Source: Rhabdothermincola sp037478855 (GTDB lineage Bacteria; Actinomycetota; Acidimicrobiia; Acidimicrobiales; Acidimicrobilacustridaceae). From it: a stretch of 63,414 bases of DNA. Positions 1 through 8,464 of this stretch are shown here, in pieces. The notes beneath the pieces are model-generated. The model made no database searches. It saw only the letters and a program-made list of their open reading frames with translations, and was not told where the DNA came from. Position 1 is the stretch's first letter. Every line of letters begins with the position of its first letter. Made by a program: the position numbers and the translations under genes. The stretch lies in the NCBI GenBank assembly GCA_037478855.1, contig JBBFLY010000006.1:1-63414 (forward strand), read 5' to 3'.

Positions 1-224
1 GGAGCGTTGAGCACACCGACGACGGTGACCACGAACCACACCACCGCCACGGCGAGGCCCCCCAGGATCAGCACGCCACCGATCCAGTAGCCGGCAGGCG
101 AGACCCGGGGCACCGCCGGACTCCCCCCGCCGATCGCTCCCCCACCGATCGGCCCCCCACCGCCCGGTCCCCGGTGGGGCTCAGCGACGCCGGGCGGACT
201 CGGGAACCACTCCACGGGCACCAT
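1..224 (-). CDS. Partial small membrane protein, C-terminus outside the window
   Basis: The reverse strand is open from an ATG at 224 to the window edge. It encodes a Gly/Pro-rich N-terminus of about 45 residues followed by one strongly hydrophobic helix (WIGGVLILGGLAVAVVWFVV). This resembles the many actinobacterial proteins with a disordered proline/glycine tail and a membrane anchor, but I do not recognise a family. A purine-rich GAGAGG abuts the ATG, so a GTG three codons later is an equally possible start. It lies only 6 nt beyond the dapC stop, so the two are probably co-transcribed. Function unknown. Confidence 0.5.
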   Translation of the reverse strand, partial: MVPVEWFPSPPGVAEPHRGPGGGGPIGGGAIGGGSPAVPRVSPAGYWIGGVLILGGLAVAVVWFVVTVVGVLNA

Positions 225-230
225 CCTCTC

Positions 231-1337
231 TCAAGACAACCCGAGCCGCGCCTCGACCAGGTCGAGCCGTTCGTCGGGTTGCACCATGGCGATGCGGACG
301 TGGCCCGCGCCGGCTGGGCCGTAGAACTCGCCCGGGCTCACGAGTACGCCCCCTTCGCGCGCCAAGCGCCGGGCGAGCCCCCAGGCATCCCCACCGGGTG
401 CGGGCACCCACAGGTAGAAGCCTCCCGCCGGCAACGCCACCTCGATGCCGATCCCGGCGAGGAGCTTCGCGAAGCGCTCCAGACGCCGGCGGTAGCGGTC
501 GCGCTGCTCGTCCACATGGCGATCATCGCTCCAGGCGGCGACCGCGGCGGCCTGCACCGGCCCCGCGACCATGAACCCGGCGTGCTTTCGCAGCTCCGCC
601 AGGTAGCCGACCAGCTCGGGATCCCCGGCGTAGAAGCCGGCACGGGCCCCCGCCAGGTTCGAGCGCTTCGACAGCGAGTGCACGGCGACGAGCCCTTCGA
701 CGCCGTGAGCGAGGATGGTGCGGGGCGGGCCGTCCCAGGTGAACTCCACGTAGCACTCGTCGCTGAACACCGGGACCCCGTACTCGCGCCCCCAGGCGGC
801 CACCGCAGCCAGGTCGTCGAGACCCCCTGCGGGGTTCCCCGGTGTGTTCACCCAGAGGCAGAGCGCTCGAGCCGCATCAGCCGGGTCGACGGAGGAGAGG
901 TCGAGTCGGAAGCCCTCGTCGACAGGAACGGGAACCGGGCGGGCGCCCGCCAGCACCGCACCCATCTCATAGGTCGGGTAGCTCACCGCCGGGTACAGCA
1001 CCGTGTCGCGCTCAGGTGAGCGGAGCCGGAGCCAGTGCGGAAGACCAGCCACCAGCTCCTTCGTGCCGATGCACGCCGCGAGGTGGGATGGGTCGATCTC
1101 GACACCCAGGCGCCGACGGAGCCAACCCGCCGCGGCCTCCCGGTAGGCGGCGGTGCCGATCGACGGCGGGTACCCACGCTCGGCCCCTGATCCGGCCAGT
1201 GCACGCACCACCTCCGGTGGCGGTGGGTCCGTCGGGGTTCCGATCGACAGATCGACGCAGCCGCCATCGTGGGCGTCGGCGAGCTGGCGGAGCTCGGTGA
1301 GCCGGTCGTAGGGATACGGCGGTGGGGTGAAGCCCAT
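231..1337 (-). CDS. dapC: Succinyldiaminopimelate transaminase (class I/II aminotransferase)
   Basis: A 368-residue PLP enzyme of fold type I. It shows the NTPGNP motif at about 164-169 and the Schiff-base lysine in HSLSKRSNLAG (Lys224). The short, proline-rich start and overall length match the actinobacterial DapC type, which makes N-succinyl-LL-2,6-diaminopimelate in the cytosol for lysine and peptidoglycan synthesis. The specific assignment rests on family resemblance and on dapF lying two genes upstream in the same transcription direction; another aminotransferase specificity cannot be excluded. It starts 6 nt after the hflX stop, which suggests an operon miaA-dapF-hflX-dapC. The ATG is preceded by AGGGG at short spacing. 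Confidence 0.8.
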   Translation of the reverse strand: MGFTPPPYPYDRLTELRQLADAHDGGCVDLSIGTPTDPPPPEVVRALAGSGAERGYPPSIGTAAYREAAAGWLRRRLGVEIDPSHLAACIGTKELVAGLPHWLRLRSPERDTVLYPAVSYPTYEMGAVLAGARPVPVPVDEGFRLDLSSVDPADAARALCLWVNTPGNPAGGLDDLAAVAAWGREYGVPVFSDECYVEFTWDGPPRTILAHGVEGLVAVHSLSKRSNLAGARAGFYAGDPELVGYLAELRKHAGFMVAGPVQAAAVAAWSDDRHVDEQRDRYRRRLERFAKLLAGIGIEVALPAGGFYLWVPAPGGDAWGLARRLAREGGVLVSPGEFYGPAGAGHVRIAMVQPDERLDLVEARLGLS

Positions 1338-1343
1338 GGACCC

Positions 1344-2726
1344 CTATTCCACTACGAACTGCCGCCAGCGGCTGGCGGAGACCTCATCGAGGCGGACCCG
1401 CACCCGCAGGCCGTCGTCTGCCGCGCGCTCCACGAGCACTTCGCCCTCGCGGTGCAGGGAGGCCAGCACGTCACCGCGCTCGTAAGGCACGAGCAGCTCG
1501 TGCACGGTCGTGAGGGCACGCAGCCGGTCGCCCACCGCTCGCAGCATCGCGTCGACACCCTCGCCGCTGCGGGCCGAGATGGCGACCGCCCCCGGATGCG
1601 CCTCCACCAGGGCGGCCGCCGCCCCACGTTCGACATCAGCCTTGTTGACAACCAGCAGCTGGGGGATCTGTCCGGCGCCGATCTCGTCGAGCACACCCTG
1701 GACGGCGAGGATGTTGGCGTCCGGATCAGGCGCCGAGGCGTCGACCACGTGGACCAGCAGATCGGCGTCCACCACGACGTCGAGGGTGGAGCGGAACGCC
1801 TGGACGAGCTGGTGGGGCAGCTTGGTGATGAAACCGACCGTGTCGGTCAGCAGGACCGTCTCACCACCGGGGAGCTGGAGCCGGCGGGTGGTCGCATCCA
1901 GCGTGGCGAAGAGACGGTCCTCGACGAGCACCTCCGCGTCAGTCAGCCGGTTGAGCAGCGTCGACTTGCCGGCGTTCGTATATCCCACGATGGCCACCAG
2001 CGCGAGGCTCGACCGGCGGCGGGCCTTGGCCTGGGTGCGACGGATCTGGTCGATCCGGCGCAGATCAGCCTCCAGCTTGTGCATGCGCCGCTCGAGACGC
2101 CGGCGATCGACCTCCAGCTGGGTCTCACCGGGACCCCGGGTCCCGATGCCTGCAGCCTGCTGGCTGAGCGTCCGGCCCTTGCCCCGCAAGCGGGGCAGCC
2201 GGTAGCGGAGCTGAGCCAGCTCCACCTGGGCCTTCCCCTCCTGGCTGTGCGCGTTCTGGGCGAAGATGTCGAGGATCACCGCCGTGCGGTCGAGCGCCGT
2301 GCGACCCAGCTCCCTCTCCAGGTTGCGCTGCTGGGCTGGGGTGAGCTCGTCGTCGAAGACCACGGTGTCCGCGTCGAGCTCCTCACAGCGCTCGCGCAGC
2401 TCGGCGAGCTTGCCCCTGCCGATGTAGGTCGCCGGGTCCGGCGCACCCCGTTGCTGCACCACGCGGTCCACCGCGTCGGCACCTGCCGTGTCGACCAGCA
2501 ACGCCAGCTCGTCGAGGGACCGCTCGGTCTGCTCATCGGTGTTCGGCGGCAGCGTGACCCCGACGAGGACGATCCGCTCCCGGAAGGTGCGCTCGATGAG
2601 CCCGGTCGACTCGCCGCCGTACTCCCCGAACGCGCCGCGGTGGGTTTCGCGCTCCGGGGTGCGGTCGAGCTCCACCGCCCGCCGGTGATCGACCACCCGG
2701 GCGCGACGGGACCGGTCAGCCACCAT
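1344..2726 (-). CDS. hflX: GTPase HflX, ribosome-associated
   Basis: 460 residues. The N-terminal HflX domain carries the signature GTRGPGETQLE (about 195-205) and a coiled, Arg-rich linker. The GTPase domain has G1 GYTNAGKST (248-256), G3 DTVGF (295-299) and G4 NKAD (361-364). HflX binds the 50S subunit and can split stalled ribosomes, notably under heat or stress; this is family knowledge. The start codon lies inside the end of dapF (11-nt overlap), so the two are translationally coupled. The first 45 residues are Arg-rich and poorly conserved in character, and a start slightly downstream cannot be excluded. Confidence 0.93.
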   Translation of the reverse strand: MVADRSRRARVVDHRRAVELDRTPERETHRGAFGEYGGESTGLIERTFRERIVLVGVTLPPNTDEQTERSLDELALLVDTAGADAVDRVVQQRGAPDPATYIGRGKLAELRERCEELDADTVVFDDELTPAQQRNLERELGRTALDRTAVILDIFAQNAHSQEGKAQVELAQLRYRLPRLRGKGRTLSQQAAGIGTRGPGETQLEVDRRRLERRMHKLEADLRRIDQIRRTQAKARRRSSLALVAIVGYTNAGKSTLLNRLTDAEVLVEDRLFATLDATTRRLQLPGGETVLLTDTVGFITKLPHQLVQAFRSTLDVVVDADLLVHVVDASAPDPDANILAVQGVLDEIGAGQIPQLLVVNKADVERGAAAALVEAHPGAVAISARSGEGVDAMLRAVGDRLRALTTVHELLVPYERGDVLASLHREGEVLVERAADDGLRVRVRLDEVSASRWRQFVVE

Positions 2727-3534
2727 CGACCTCGATCGAAGCGACGAACACCGCCGGGCCGGTCAGGAAGATCTCCTCACCCAGCTCCACCTCCGCCATC
2801 CCACCGGGCATCTGCACCCGCACACGCGTCCCCACCAGCCCCCACTCGTGGGCCGCGATCGCGGCTGCGCAGGCGCCGGTGCCGCAAGCCTGGGTGATGC
2901 CGGCGCCACGCTCCCACACCGTCATGGTCAGCAGATCCGGTTCCGCCCCCCGGGCGACGTACTCCACGTTGATCCCACCGGGGAACTGCTGCTCCAGCCA
3001 CGCACCCTCGGTGGCCAGATCGACGCCGGAGGGGTCCGACACCTCGATGACCAGATGGGGGTTGCCGAGGTTGACAGTGCGGTAGCGACCGGTGAGCTGC
3101 TCCGCCAACGGCCCCGGCACCGACGGACCGGCCGTCGCCCGACCCATCGCCACCGTCACGTCCGAGACGGTCGCCGCCCCGCCGCGGACCACCACCTCGC
3201 GCACGCCGCCATCGGTGCGCACCACGATCGTCGCTTCGTCACGCCCGTGCCACCGGCTGTAGGCCTGTGCCAGACAGCGGATCCCGTTGCCGCTCATCTC
3301 CGCCCGACTGCCGTCCGCGTTGAACAGGTGCATCACCACATCGATGCCGTTGGCCCGCTCATCCTCGGACGGTCTGGCGCCCCTGATGAGCCCATCCGCC
3401 CCGATGCCGGTGCGCCGGTGGCAGAGCCGGCTCGCCAGCTCCCCGTCGACGCGGACGTCACGACCGTTCGCCTCGTCGAGCGCGACGAGGAAGTCGTTGG
3501 CCAGTCCATGATGCTTGGTGAGCTCGAGTGGCAC
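2716..3534 (-). CDS. dapF: Diaminopimelate epimerase
   Basis: 272 residues, the normal length. Both catalytic cysteines are present: Cys87 in the block NADGSRAEMSGNGIRC and Cys217 in ITQACGTGAC. The enzyme interconverts LL- and meso-diaminopimelate in the cytosol for lysine and peptidoglycan cross-links. The GTG start at 3534 has GGAG about 5 nt upstream. The gene lies between miaA (51 nt upstream) and hflX (11-nt overlap), the usual actinobacterial arrangement. Nothing odd was seen. Confidence 0.95.
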   Translation of the reverse strand: MPLELTKHHGLANDFLVALDEANGRDVRVDGELASRLCHRRTGIGADGLIRGARPSEDERANGIDVVMHLFNADGSRAEMSGNGIRCLAQAYSRWHGRDEATIVVRTDGGVREVVVRGGAATVSDVTVAMGRATAGPSVPGPLAEQLTGRYRTVNLGNPHLVIEVSDPSGVDLATEGAWLEQQFPGGINVEYVARGAEPDLLTMTVWERGAGITQACGTGACAAAIAAHEWGLVGTRVRVQMPGGMAEVELGEEIFLTGPAVFVASIEVDGG

Positions 3535-3585
3535 GCGTGCTCCGCTTGACGCGCTCGGAGTGGTCGGATCGTCCGGTGAGGCGGG

Positions 3586-4503
3586 TCAGTCTCCCAGGAG
3601 GGTGCGGACCTCGCCTACTGCATTGTGCCCGGAGGACGCGTCGATCCAGACGATGCGCGGGTCGCGCCGGAACCACCGCTCCTGTCGACGGGCGAACCGG
3701 CGGGTGCGGGCGATCGCGGCCTGGAGTGCCTCCTCGAGGCTGCAGCGCCCCTCGAGGTGCTCGAGCAGCTCCTTGTAGCCGAGCGCCTGGCGGGCGGTGC
3801 GCGACAGGCCACGGGGATCGGCCGCGAGAGCGCGCACCTCGTCGACGAAGCCGAGCTCGAGCTGACGCCGGTACCGGTCAGCGATCCGCACGTCGAGCTC
3901 CTCCCGGGGCATCCGCAGACCGATGAGGAGGAACGACGACGGCGGGTAGCGGTCCAGGCCGGGGCCGTACGACGAGAACGGGCGACCGCTTCCGAGCGTG
4001 ACCTCCAGCGCTCGGAGCACCCTGCGGCGGTTGGAGGGCTGCATGCGACCGGCGGCCACCGGGTCCAGCTCCGCCAGCCGGCGGTGGAGCAGACTGGTGT
4101 CGGGCTCGGCCTCCAGGTCCGCCCGCACCGCCGGGAAGCGGCCCGGGATCTCCAAGCCGTCGATCACCGCCCGCAGGTACAGACCGGTGCCGCCGACCAG
4201 CAGGGCCCGATGCCCTCGGTCCTCGATCGCCGCCAGCACGGCCCGGAAGGCCCGCTGGAACTCGGCGACGGTGAACTCCTCCCAGGGATCGACGAGGTCG
4301 ATCAGGTGGTGGGGAACCTCGGCGCGCTCGGCAGGCGTCGGCTTGGCGGTGCCGATGTCCATCCCCCGGTAGACCTGCATCGAGTCGATGGAGACCAGCT
4401 CCACGTCCCGGCGCTCGCGGGCGATGGCGAGCGCCACGGCGGACTTGCCTGACGCGGTGGGACCGACGATCGCCAGGTGGCGGGCGGTCGACGAGCTGCT
4501 CAG
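3586..4503 (-). CDS. miaA: tRNA dimethylallyltransferase MiaA, probable CTG start
   Basis: MiaA transfers a dimethylallyl group to N6 of A37 in tRNAs reading UNN codons; MiaB then methylthiolates it. The family P-loop (GPTASGKS) is encoded at about 4445-4467. This is upstream of the first GTG (4437) and no ATG, GTG or TTG lies in frame between it and well inside miaB. The best candidate is CTG at 4503, which overlaps the miaB stop as CTGA, with GGTGG about 8 nt upstream as a weak ribosome-binding site. That gives 305 residues, the usual length. Other motifs are the DSMQVYRGMDIGTAKP block, GGTGLYL, and the C-terminal RRQERWFRRD. An alternative is a second CTG at 4476. A sequence error at the start is less likely because the reading frame is intact on both sides. 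Confidence 0.85.
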   Translation of the reverse strand: MSSSSTARHLAIVGPTASGKSAVALAIARERRDVELVSIDSMQVYRGMDIGTAKPTPAERAEVPHHLIDLVDPWEEFTVAEFQRAFRAVLAAIEDRGHRALLVGGTGLYLRAVIDGLEIPGRFPAVRADLEAEPDTSLLHRRLAELDPVAAGRMQPSNRRRVLRALEVTLGSGRPFSSYGPGLDRYPPSSFLLIGLRMPREELDVRIADRYRRQLELGFVDEVRALAADPRGLSRTARQALGYKELLEHLEGRCSLEEALQAAIARTRRFARRQERWFRRDPRIVWIDASSGHNAVGEVRTLLGD

Positions 4504-5882
4504 CCGGCCACCACCGGGATACGGGTGCGGTGCCGGGGCGTGGCAGTCACCTCGACGAGCTCGCCGCGCAGGAAGTGGGGGCCGGCGTCGGTGATCCTGA
4601 CCCGGGCGAAGGTTCCGGGTCGCAGTCGCTCGGCGGTGCGGAAGTGCACCAGCTTGTTCTGGCCTGTGCGACCCGACGTGACCGTCGGGTCCTTCTTGCT
4701 CGGCCCCTCGACGAGGACGAGCTCCTCCCGACCGACGCGGGCCCGGTGCTTGGCCAGCGCGGAGCGCTCCACCACGACCCGCAGACGCTCGAAGCGCTCC
4801 GCCACCACCTCGGGGGCCACGAAGCGGTCGGTGAGCGCTGCGGCCTCGGTGCCGGGCCGGGGCGAGAAGATGAACGTGTAGGCGCTGTCGTACTCGGCGG
4901 CCGCCACCACCTCGAGGGTCCGCTCGAAGTCCTCGTCGGTCTCGCCCGGGAAGCCCACGATCAGATCAGTGGTGACCGCCAGATCGGGCACCGCGGCCCG
5001 CGCCGCCTCGAGGCGGGCGAGGTAGCGTTCAGCGGTGTAGCCCCGGTGCATGGCCGCAAGCACCCGGTCGCTGCCCGCCTGCAGGGGAAGGTGCAGGTGG
5101 GGGCAGACCGCCGGATGCGACGCCATCGCCTCGATGGTCTCGGGGCGGAGGTCCTTCGGGTGGGGGCTGGTGAAGCGGACCCGCTCGATGCCGTCGATGC
5201 TGGCCACCGCGCTGAGCAGCTCAGCGAACAGCGGTCGACGCTTGGTGAGGTCACGGCCGTAGGAGTTGACGTTCTGGCCCAACAGGGTGACCTCGACCAC
5301 ACCTTCGGATGCGAGCCGCTCCACCTCCGCGAGGAGCTCGTCCATGGGGCGGCTGATCTCACGACCGCGGACCGCGGGCACGATGCAGAAGGCACAGCTG
5401 TTGTCACACCCCACCTGGATCGTCACCCAGGCCGCGTAGTCGACCTCGCGCTTGACTGGCAGGGCGGATGGGTACGCCTCCGCCTCATCGAGCGCCTCAT
5501 CCCAGATCTCCACGATGGGGCCGCACTCGCGGGAGCGGGCGAGCAGCTCGACAGTGCGGTGGACGTTGTGGGTGCCGACCACCACGTCGACATGCTCGGC
5601 GCGCTGACGGATCAGCTCACGGTCCTTCTGCGCCAGACAGCCCGCGACGACGATCTCGAGGTCCGGCCTCGTGGCCTTGACCGCCTTCAGGTGACCCAAC
5701 GCTCCGTAGAGCTTGTTGTCGGCGTTCTCTCGGACGCAGCAGGTGTTGAGCACCACCACATCGGCCTCGTCGGCGGAGCCCACCGCGACGAACCCTTCAG
5801 CCTCGAGGAGTCCGGCGATGCGCTCCGAGTCGTGCTCGTTCATCTGGCACCCGTAGGTGCGGATGAAGTACCTGCGATCCAC
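4500..5882 (-). CDS. miaB: tRNA-2-methylthio-N6-dimethylallyladenosine synthase
   Basis: A radical-SAM methylthiotransferase of 460 residues. The N-terminal UPF0004 domain has cysteines in RTYGCQMN (Cys12), NTCCVRE and VVAGCLAQ. The radical SAM cluster motif is CDNSCAFC, and a C-terminal TRAM domain binds RNA. The reading frame stays open to 6032, but homology begins at the GTG at 5882 (VDRRYFIRTYGCQMN). That GTG has a TAACCT hexamer 7 nt upstream and no good ribosome-binding site, so the transcript is probably leaderless. The stop overlaps the proposed miaA CTG, coupling both steps of the ms2i6A modification. Confidence 0.93.
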   Translation of the reverse strand: MDRRYFIRTYGCQMNEHDSERIAGLLEAEGFVAVGSADEADVVVLNTCCVRENADNKLYGALGHLKAVKATRPDLEIVVAGCLAQKDRELIRQRAEHVDVVVGTHNVHRTVELLARSRECGPIVEIWDEALDEAEAYPSALPVKREVDYAAWVTIQVGCDNSCAFCIVPAVRGREISRPMDELLAEVERLASEGVVEVTLLGQNVNSYGRDLTKRRPLFAELLSAVASIDGIERVRFTSPHPKDLRPETIEAMASHPAVCPHLHLPLQAGSDRVLAAMHRGYTAERYLARLEAARAAVPDLAVTTDLIVGFPGETDEDFERTLEVVAAAEYDSAYTFIFSPRPGTEAAALTDRFVAPEVVAERFERLRVVVERSALAKHRARVGREELVLVEGPSKKDPTVTSGRTGQNKLVHFRTAERLRPGTFARVRITDAGPHFLRGELVEVTATPRHRTRIPVVAG

Positions 5883-5889
5883 TTGACCA

Positions 5890-5895
5890 AGGTTA
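5890..5895 (-). promoter_or_regulatory. Probable -10 hexamer of leaderless miaB
   Basis: TAACCT read on the minus strand ends 7 nt before the miaB GTG, so transcription would begin at or next to the start codon. No clear -35 element is seen. About 200 nt between recA and miaB (5883-6083) hold no convincing gene, which fits an independent promoter here. Confidence 0.5.
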
Positions 5896-6083
5896 CGGGG
5901 CCCCACCGGGAGCGGCGAGACGACCCTCAGCCGACCCGGTCTCCGCTCACGGCGGTGGTCAGCGCTGAGCGCGACCTGCTGGTGCAGGCCGTGCACGCCA
6001 GCCGCACCGGACCGGAGCGGCCGCCGCCACACCCGAGGGGTGGAAGCGGCGACGACCGATCCGGGGCGGCTCGCTGGCGGAGA

Positions 6084-7118
6084 TCAGTCGTCGATGACGA
6101 TCGGGACGTCGTCGGCTTCGGTCATCTCGTCGGTGACGCCGATGCCCACCGCGCTGAGCACTCGATCGGAGATCTCCATCATGATCTCAGGGTTCTCAGC
6201 CAGGAACTGCTTGGCGTTCTCACGCCCCTGACCGAGCTGTTCGCCCTCGTAGGTGAACCAGGCTCCGGACTTCTTGATGATGCCCTGGTCGACCCCGACG
6301 TCGAGCAGCGAACCCTCCCGGCTGATGCCCTTGCCGTACATGATGTCGAACTCACACTGCCGGAACGGGGGGGCCACCTTGTTCTTGACCACCTTCACCC
6401 GGGTGCGGTTGCCGACGACCTCGACCCCGTCCTTGATGGACTCGACACGGCGAATGTCGAGCCGGACCGAGGCGTAGAACTTCAACGCCCGCCCGCCCGG
6501 GGTGGTCTCGGGACTCCCGAACATCACCCCGATCTTCTCGCGGAGCTGGTTGATGAAGATGCAGATGGTGTTCGACTTGTTGAGGTTCGCGGTGAGCTTT
6601 CGCAGCGCCTGCGACATCAAGCGGGCCTGTAGCCCCACGTGCGAGTCGCCCATCTCACCCTCGATCTCGGCCCGGGGGGTGAGCGCGGCCACCGAGTCGA
6701 TGACCACGACGTCCAGCGCGCCCGACCGGATGAGCATGTCGGCGATCTCCAAGGCCTGCTCGCCGGTGTCGGGCTGGGAGATGAGCAGCTCGTCGACGTC
6801 GACGCCGATGGCCCGGGCATAGACCGGATCCATGGCGTGCTCAGCGTCGATGTACGCACAGATGCCCCCGTTGCGCTGGGCTTCGGCCACGACGTGCATG
6901 GCGAGGGTCGACTTACCCGAGGACTCCGGGCCGAAGATCTCGACGACCCGCCCGCGGGGAAGCCCCCCGACGCCGAGGGCCAGATCGAGGGCCAGCGCGC
7001 CGGTCGGGATGGCCTCGACCACCATGGCGCCCTTCTCGCCCATCTTCATGACCGAGCCCTTGCCGAACTGCTTCTCGATCTGGCTGAGCGCCATCTCGAG
7101 GGCCTTCTCTCGCTCCAC
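6084..7118 (-). CDS. recA: Recombinase RecA
   Basis: 344 residues, the standard size. Walker A GPESSGKST lies at about 63-71, followed by the conserved core (YIDAEHAMDP, NQLREKIGVMFG, GGRALKFYASVR). It forms ATP-dependent filaments on single-stranded DNA, promotes strand exchange and triggers LexA self-cleavage. The frame is open far upstream, but the conserved start is the GTG at 7118 (VEREKALEMAL), preceded by AGGGGAG. The 5' region carries two damage-inducible promoters (7201-7223 and 7234-7262). No recX follows: the 200 nt downstream contain no gene before miaB, unlike in many actinobacteria. Confidence 0.98.
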   Translation of the reverse strand: MEREKALEMALSQIEKQFGKGSVMKMGEKGAMVVEAIPTGALALDLALGVGGLPRGRVVEIFGPESSGKSTLAMHVVAEAQRNGGICAYIDAEHAMDPVYARAIGVDVDELLISQPDTGEQALEIADMLIRSGALDVVVIDSVAALTPRAEIEGEMGDSHVGLQARLMSQALRKLTANLNKSNTICIFINQLREKIGVMFGSPETTPGGRALKFYASVRLDIRRVESIKDGVEVVGNRTRVKVVKNKVAPPFRQCEFDIMYGKGISREGSLLDVGVDQGIIKKSGAWFTYEGEQLGQGRENAKQFLAENPEIMMEISDRVLSAVGIGVTDEMTEADDVPIVIDD

Positions 7119-7200
7119 CGTGCTCCCCTTTGCTGTTCCCGATGTCTGCCTGGTGGCTGCGATCGGCCCGGTCAACCGGCGTACGCAGCGATCGTCTCTG

Positions 7201-7223
7201 ACCCTACCGAGGGGGTCTGACAG
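7201..7223 (-). promoter_or_regulatory. recA P1: RecA-NDp (PafBC-type) damage promoter
   Basis: On the minus strand this reads CTGTCAGAC, then 8 nt, then TAGGGT. That matches the published RecA-independent DNA-damage promoter consensus tTGTCRgtg-N8-TAnnnT known from mycobacteria, where PafBC activates it. It ends 82 nt before the recA GTG, as the gene-proximal promoter does in Mycobacterium. The match is visible; the regulator is inferred and no pafBC gene lies in the window. Confidence 0.75.
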
Positions 7224-7233
7224 GAATGCCATC

Positions 7234-7262
7234 AACGTAATTGCGAACAGCCGTTCGATCAA
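7234..7262 (-). promoter_or_regulatory. recA P2 with LexA SOS box
   Basis: On the minus strand TTGATC and TACGTT are separated by exactly 17 nt, a good sigma-70-type promoter. The spacer contains CGAACGGCTGTTCG (7244-7257), a match to the actinobacterial LexA box core CGAAC-N4-GTTCG. LexA bound here would block polymerase. It lies upstream of P1, as in Mycobacterium recA. Confidence 0.85.
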
Positions 7263-7451
7263 GCATCCCTCCGGTCCCCCGATGGGCGGGAACGGCGGGG
7301 CCACCTTCGACGTTGCAGCAGGCAGCGTCACGTCGGTTCGGGGCGCCAGCGGCACCGTCCCGACCCGACAGCGTCCCGACCCAGCGTCCCGACCCGCCGC
7401 GAGTCGCCGACCGACCCCGATCCCGAGCAAGCCCAGCCACGAGGAGCCAGC

Positions 7452-7880
7452 ATGCACAACGCCACAGACCCCACCGACCTGAAGCGACGACTGACCCCGG
7501 AGCAGTACCACGTCACCCAGGAGGGAGGCACGGAGCGGGCCTTCACCGGCCAGTACTGGGACTGCCACGACGACGGTGTGTACCGCTGCATCGTCTGCGA
7601 CGCACCGCTGTACCGCTCCGACACGAAGTACGACTCGGGCACCGGGTGGCCGAGCTTCTGGGAGCCGATCGAGGGCGCGGTCCGGACCCGTCCCGACACG
7701 AGCCACGGGATGGTGCGCACAGAGGTCCTCTGCGCCTCGTGCGGCGCGCACCTGGGCCACGTCTTCAACGACGGCCCCCGACCGACGGGCCTGCGGTACT
7801 GCATGAACTCCTGCGCGATGCGCCTCGACCGCGACGCGGCCACCGGCGACGAGCCCGCCGCGGGCGACGATCGCACCTGA
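7452..7880 (+). CDS. msrB: Peptide-methionine (R)-S-oxide reductase
   Basis: 142 residues. Two zinc-binding CxxC pairs are visible (CIVC and CASC), along with SGTGWPSFW and the catalytic RYCMNS near the C-terminus. The enzyme reduces methionine-R-sulfoxide in oxidised proteins. The ATG at 7452 has GAGGAG 6 nt upstream. Divergent from recA: the 333 nt between them hold the two recA promoters and otherwise nothing I recognise. The last dozen residues (acidic, Ala-rich) are outside the conserved domain. Confidence 0.95.
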   Translation: MHNATDPTDLKRRLTPEQYHVTQEGGTERAFTGQYWDCHDDGVYRCIVCDAPLYRSDTKYDSGTGWPSFWEPIEGAVRTRPDTSHGMVRTEVLCASCGAHLGHVFNDGPRPTGLRYCMNSCAMRLDRDAATGDEPAAGDDRT

Positions 7881-7905
7881 GGGGCTCCGAGGGAGTCCGA
7901 GGCGC

Positions 7906-7923
7906 GCCGCGGTGCAGCGCGGC
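7906..7923. terminator. Candidate hairpin between convergent msrB and thpR
   Basis: GCCGCG, a 6-nt loop, then CGCGGC form a perfect 6-bp stem in the 43-nt gap between two convergent genes. There is no T-run on either side, so this is at best a weak or factor-dependent terminator. Confidence 0.3.
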
Positions 7924-8454
7924 TCAGCACGCCTCCGCGGGCCCCGGCGGGCCCTCTCGAGGCGACAACCCCCGGTGCGCGAGCACCTCATGGATCGGCC
8001 CTTCGGCGGTGAGGGTGCTCTTCACCAGCTCGACCTCCCGCACCGTGAACCGCGCCGAGAACGGGGTGCCGACGAGACCGCACCGGGCTCCCCGGCCCAG
8101 CCGCGCCAGGGTGAGATGACCGACGAAGGGACGCGGATCAGAGGGCTCCCCCACCGAGCCGGTAGCGGCCCGCACGGCCGCCGCCAGCTCGTCGAGGCCC
8201 TGCACCGGCACGCAGACCACCGACCGGCCCAACCGGGTCACCGTCGGACCGAGCACCGCCTCGGCTTCGTGGCCATCGAGCTCGGCGAGCGCCCCGGCGG
8301 CTGCGACAGGGTCTGCCTCACCGAGGAAGCGCAAGGTGACGTGCCAGTGCTCACGCCGTGTCCAGCGCACACCGGGCTCCTCCGGCCGGGCCAGCCGGTC
8401 GAGGGCATCGAGCACCTCGTTGGGCGGCTGCACCGCCACGAAAAGCCGGGCCAC
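7924..8454 (-). CDS. thpR: RNA 2',3'-cyclic phosphodiesterase (LigT/2H family)
   Basis: 176 residues with the two HxTx motifs of the 2H phosphoesterase superfamily, HVTLRF (about 38-43) and HLTLAR (about 113-118). The family opens 2',3'-cyclic phosphates on RNA ends; the physiological role in bacteria is unsettled. The GTG start at 8454 has GGAG 6 nt upstream and lies 10 nt after the cinA stop, so the genes rimO, pgsA, cinA and thpR probably form one transcription unit. Confidence 0.9.
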   Translation of the reverse strand: MARLFVAVQPPNEVLDALDRLARPEEPGVRWTRREHWHVTLRFLGEADPVAAAGALAELDGHEAEAVLGPTVTRLGRSVVCVPVQGLDELAAAVRAATGSVGEPSDPRPFVGHLTLARLGRGARCGLVGTPFSARFTVREVELVKSTLTAEGPIHEVLAHRGLSPREGPPGPAEAC

Positions 8455-8464
8455 CTACGGCTCC

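Noticed and set aside
7119..7991. Long upstream extension of the recA frame
   Set aside because: It runs through the recA promoters and opposite msrB; the encoded text is Arg/Gly-rich noise and RecA homology starts at the GTG at 7118.
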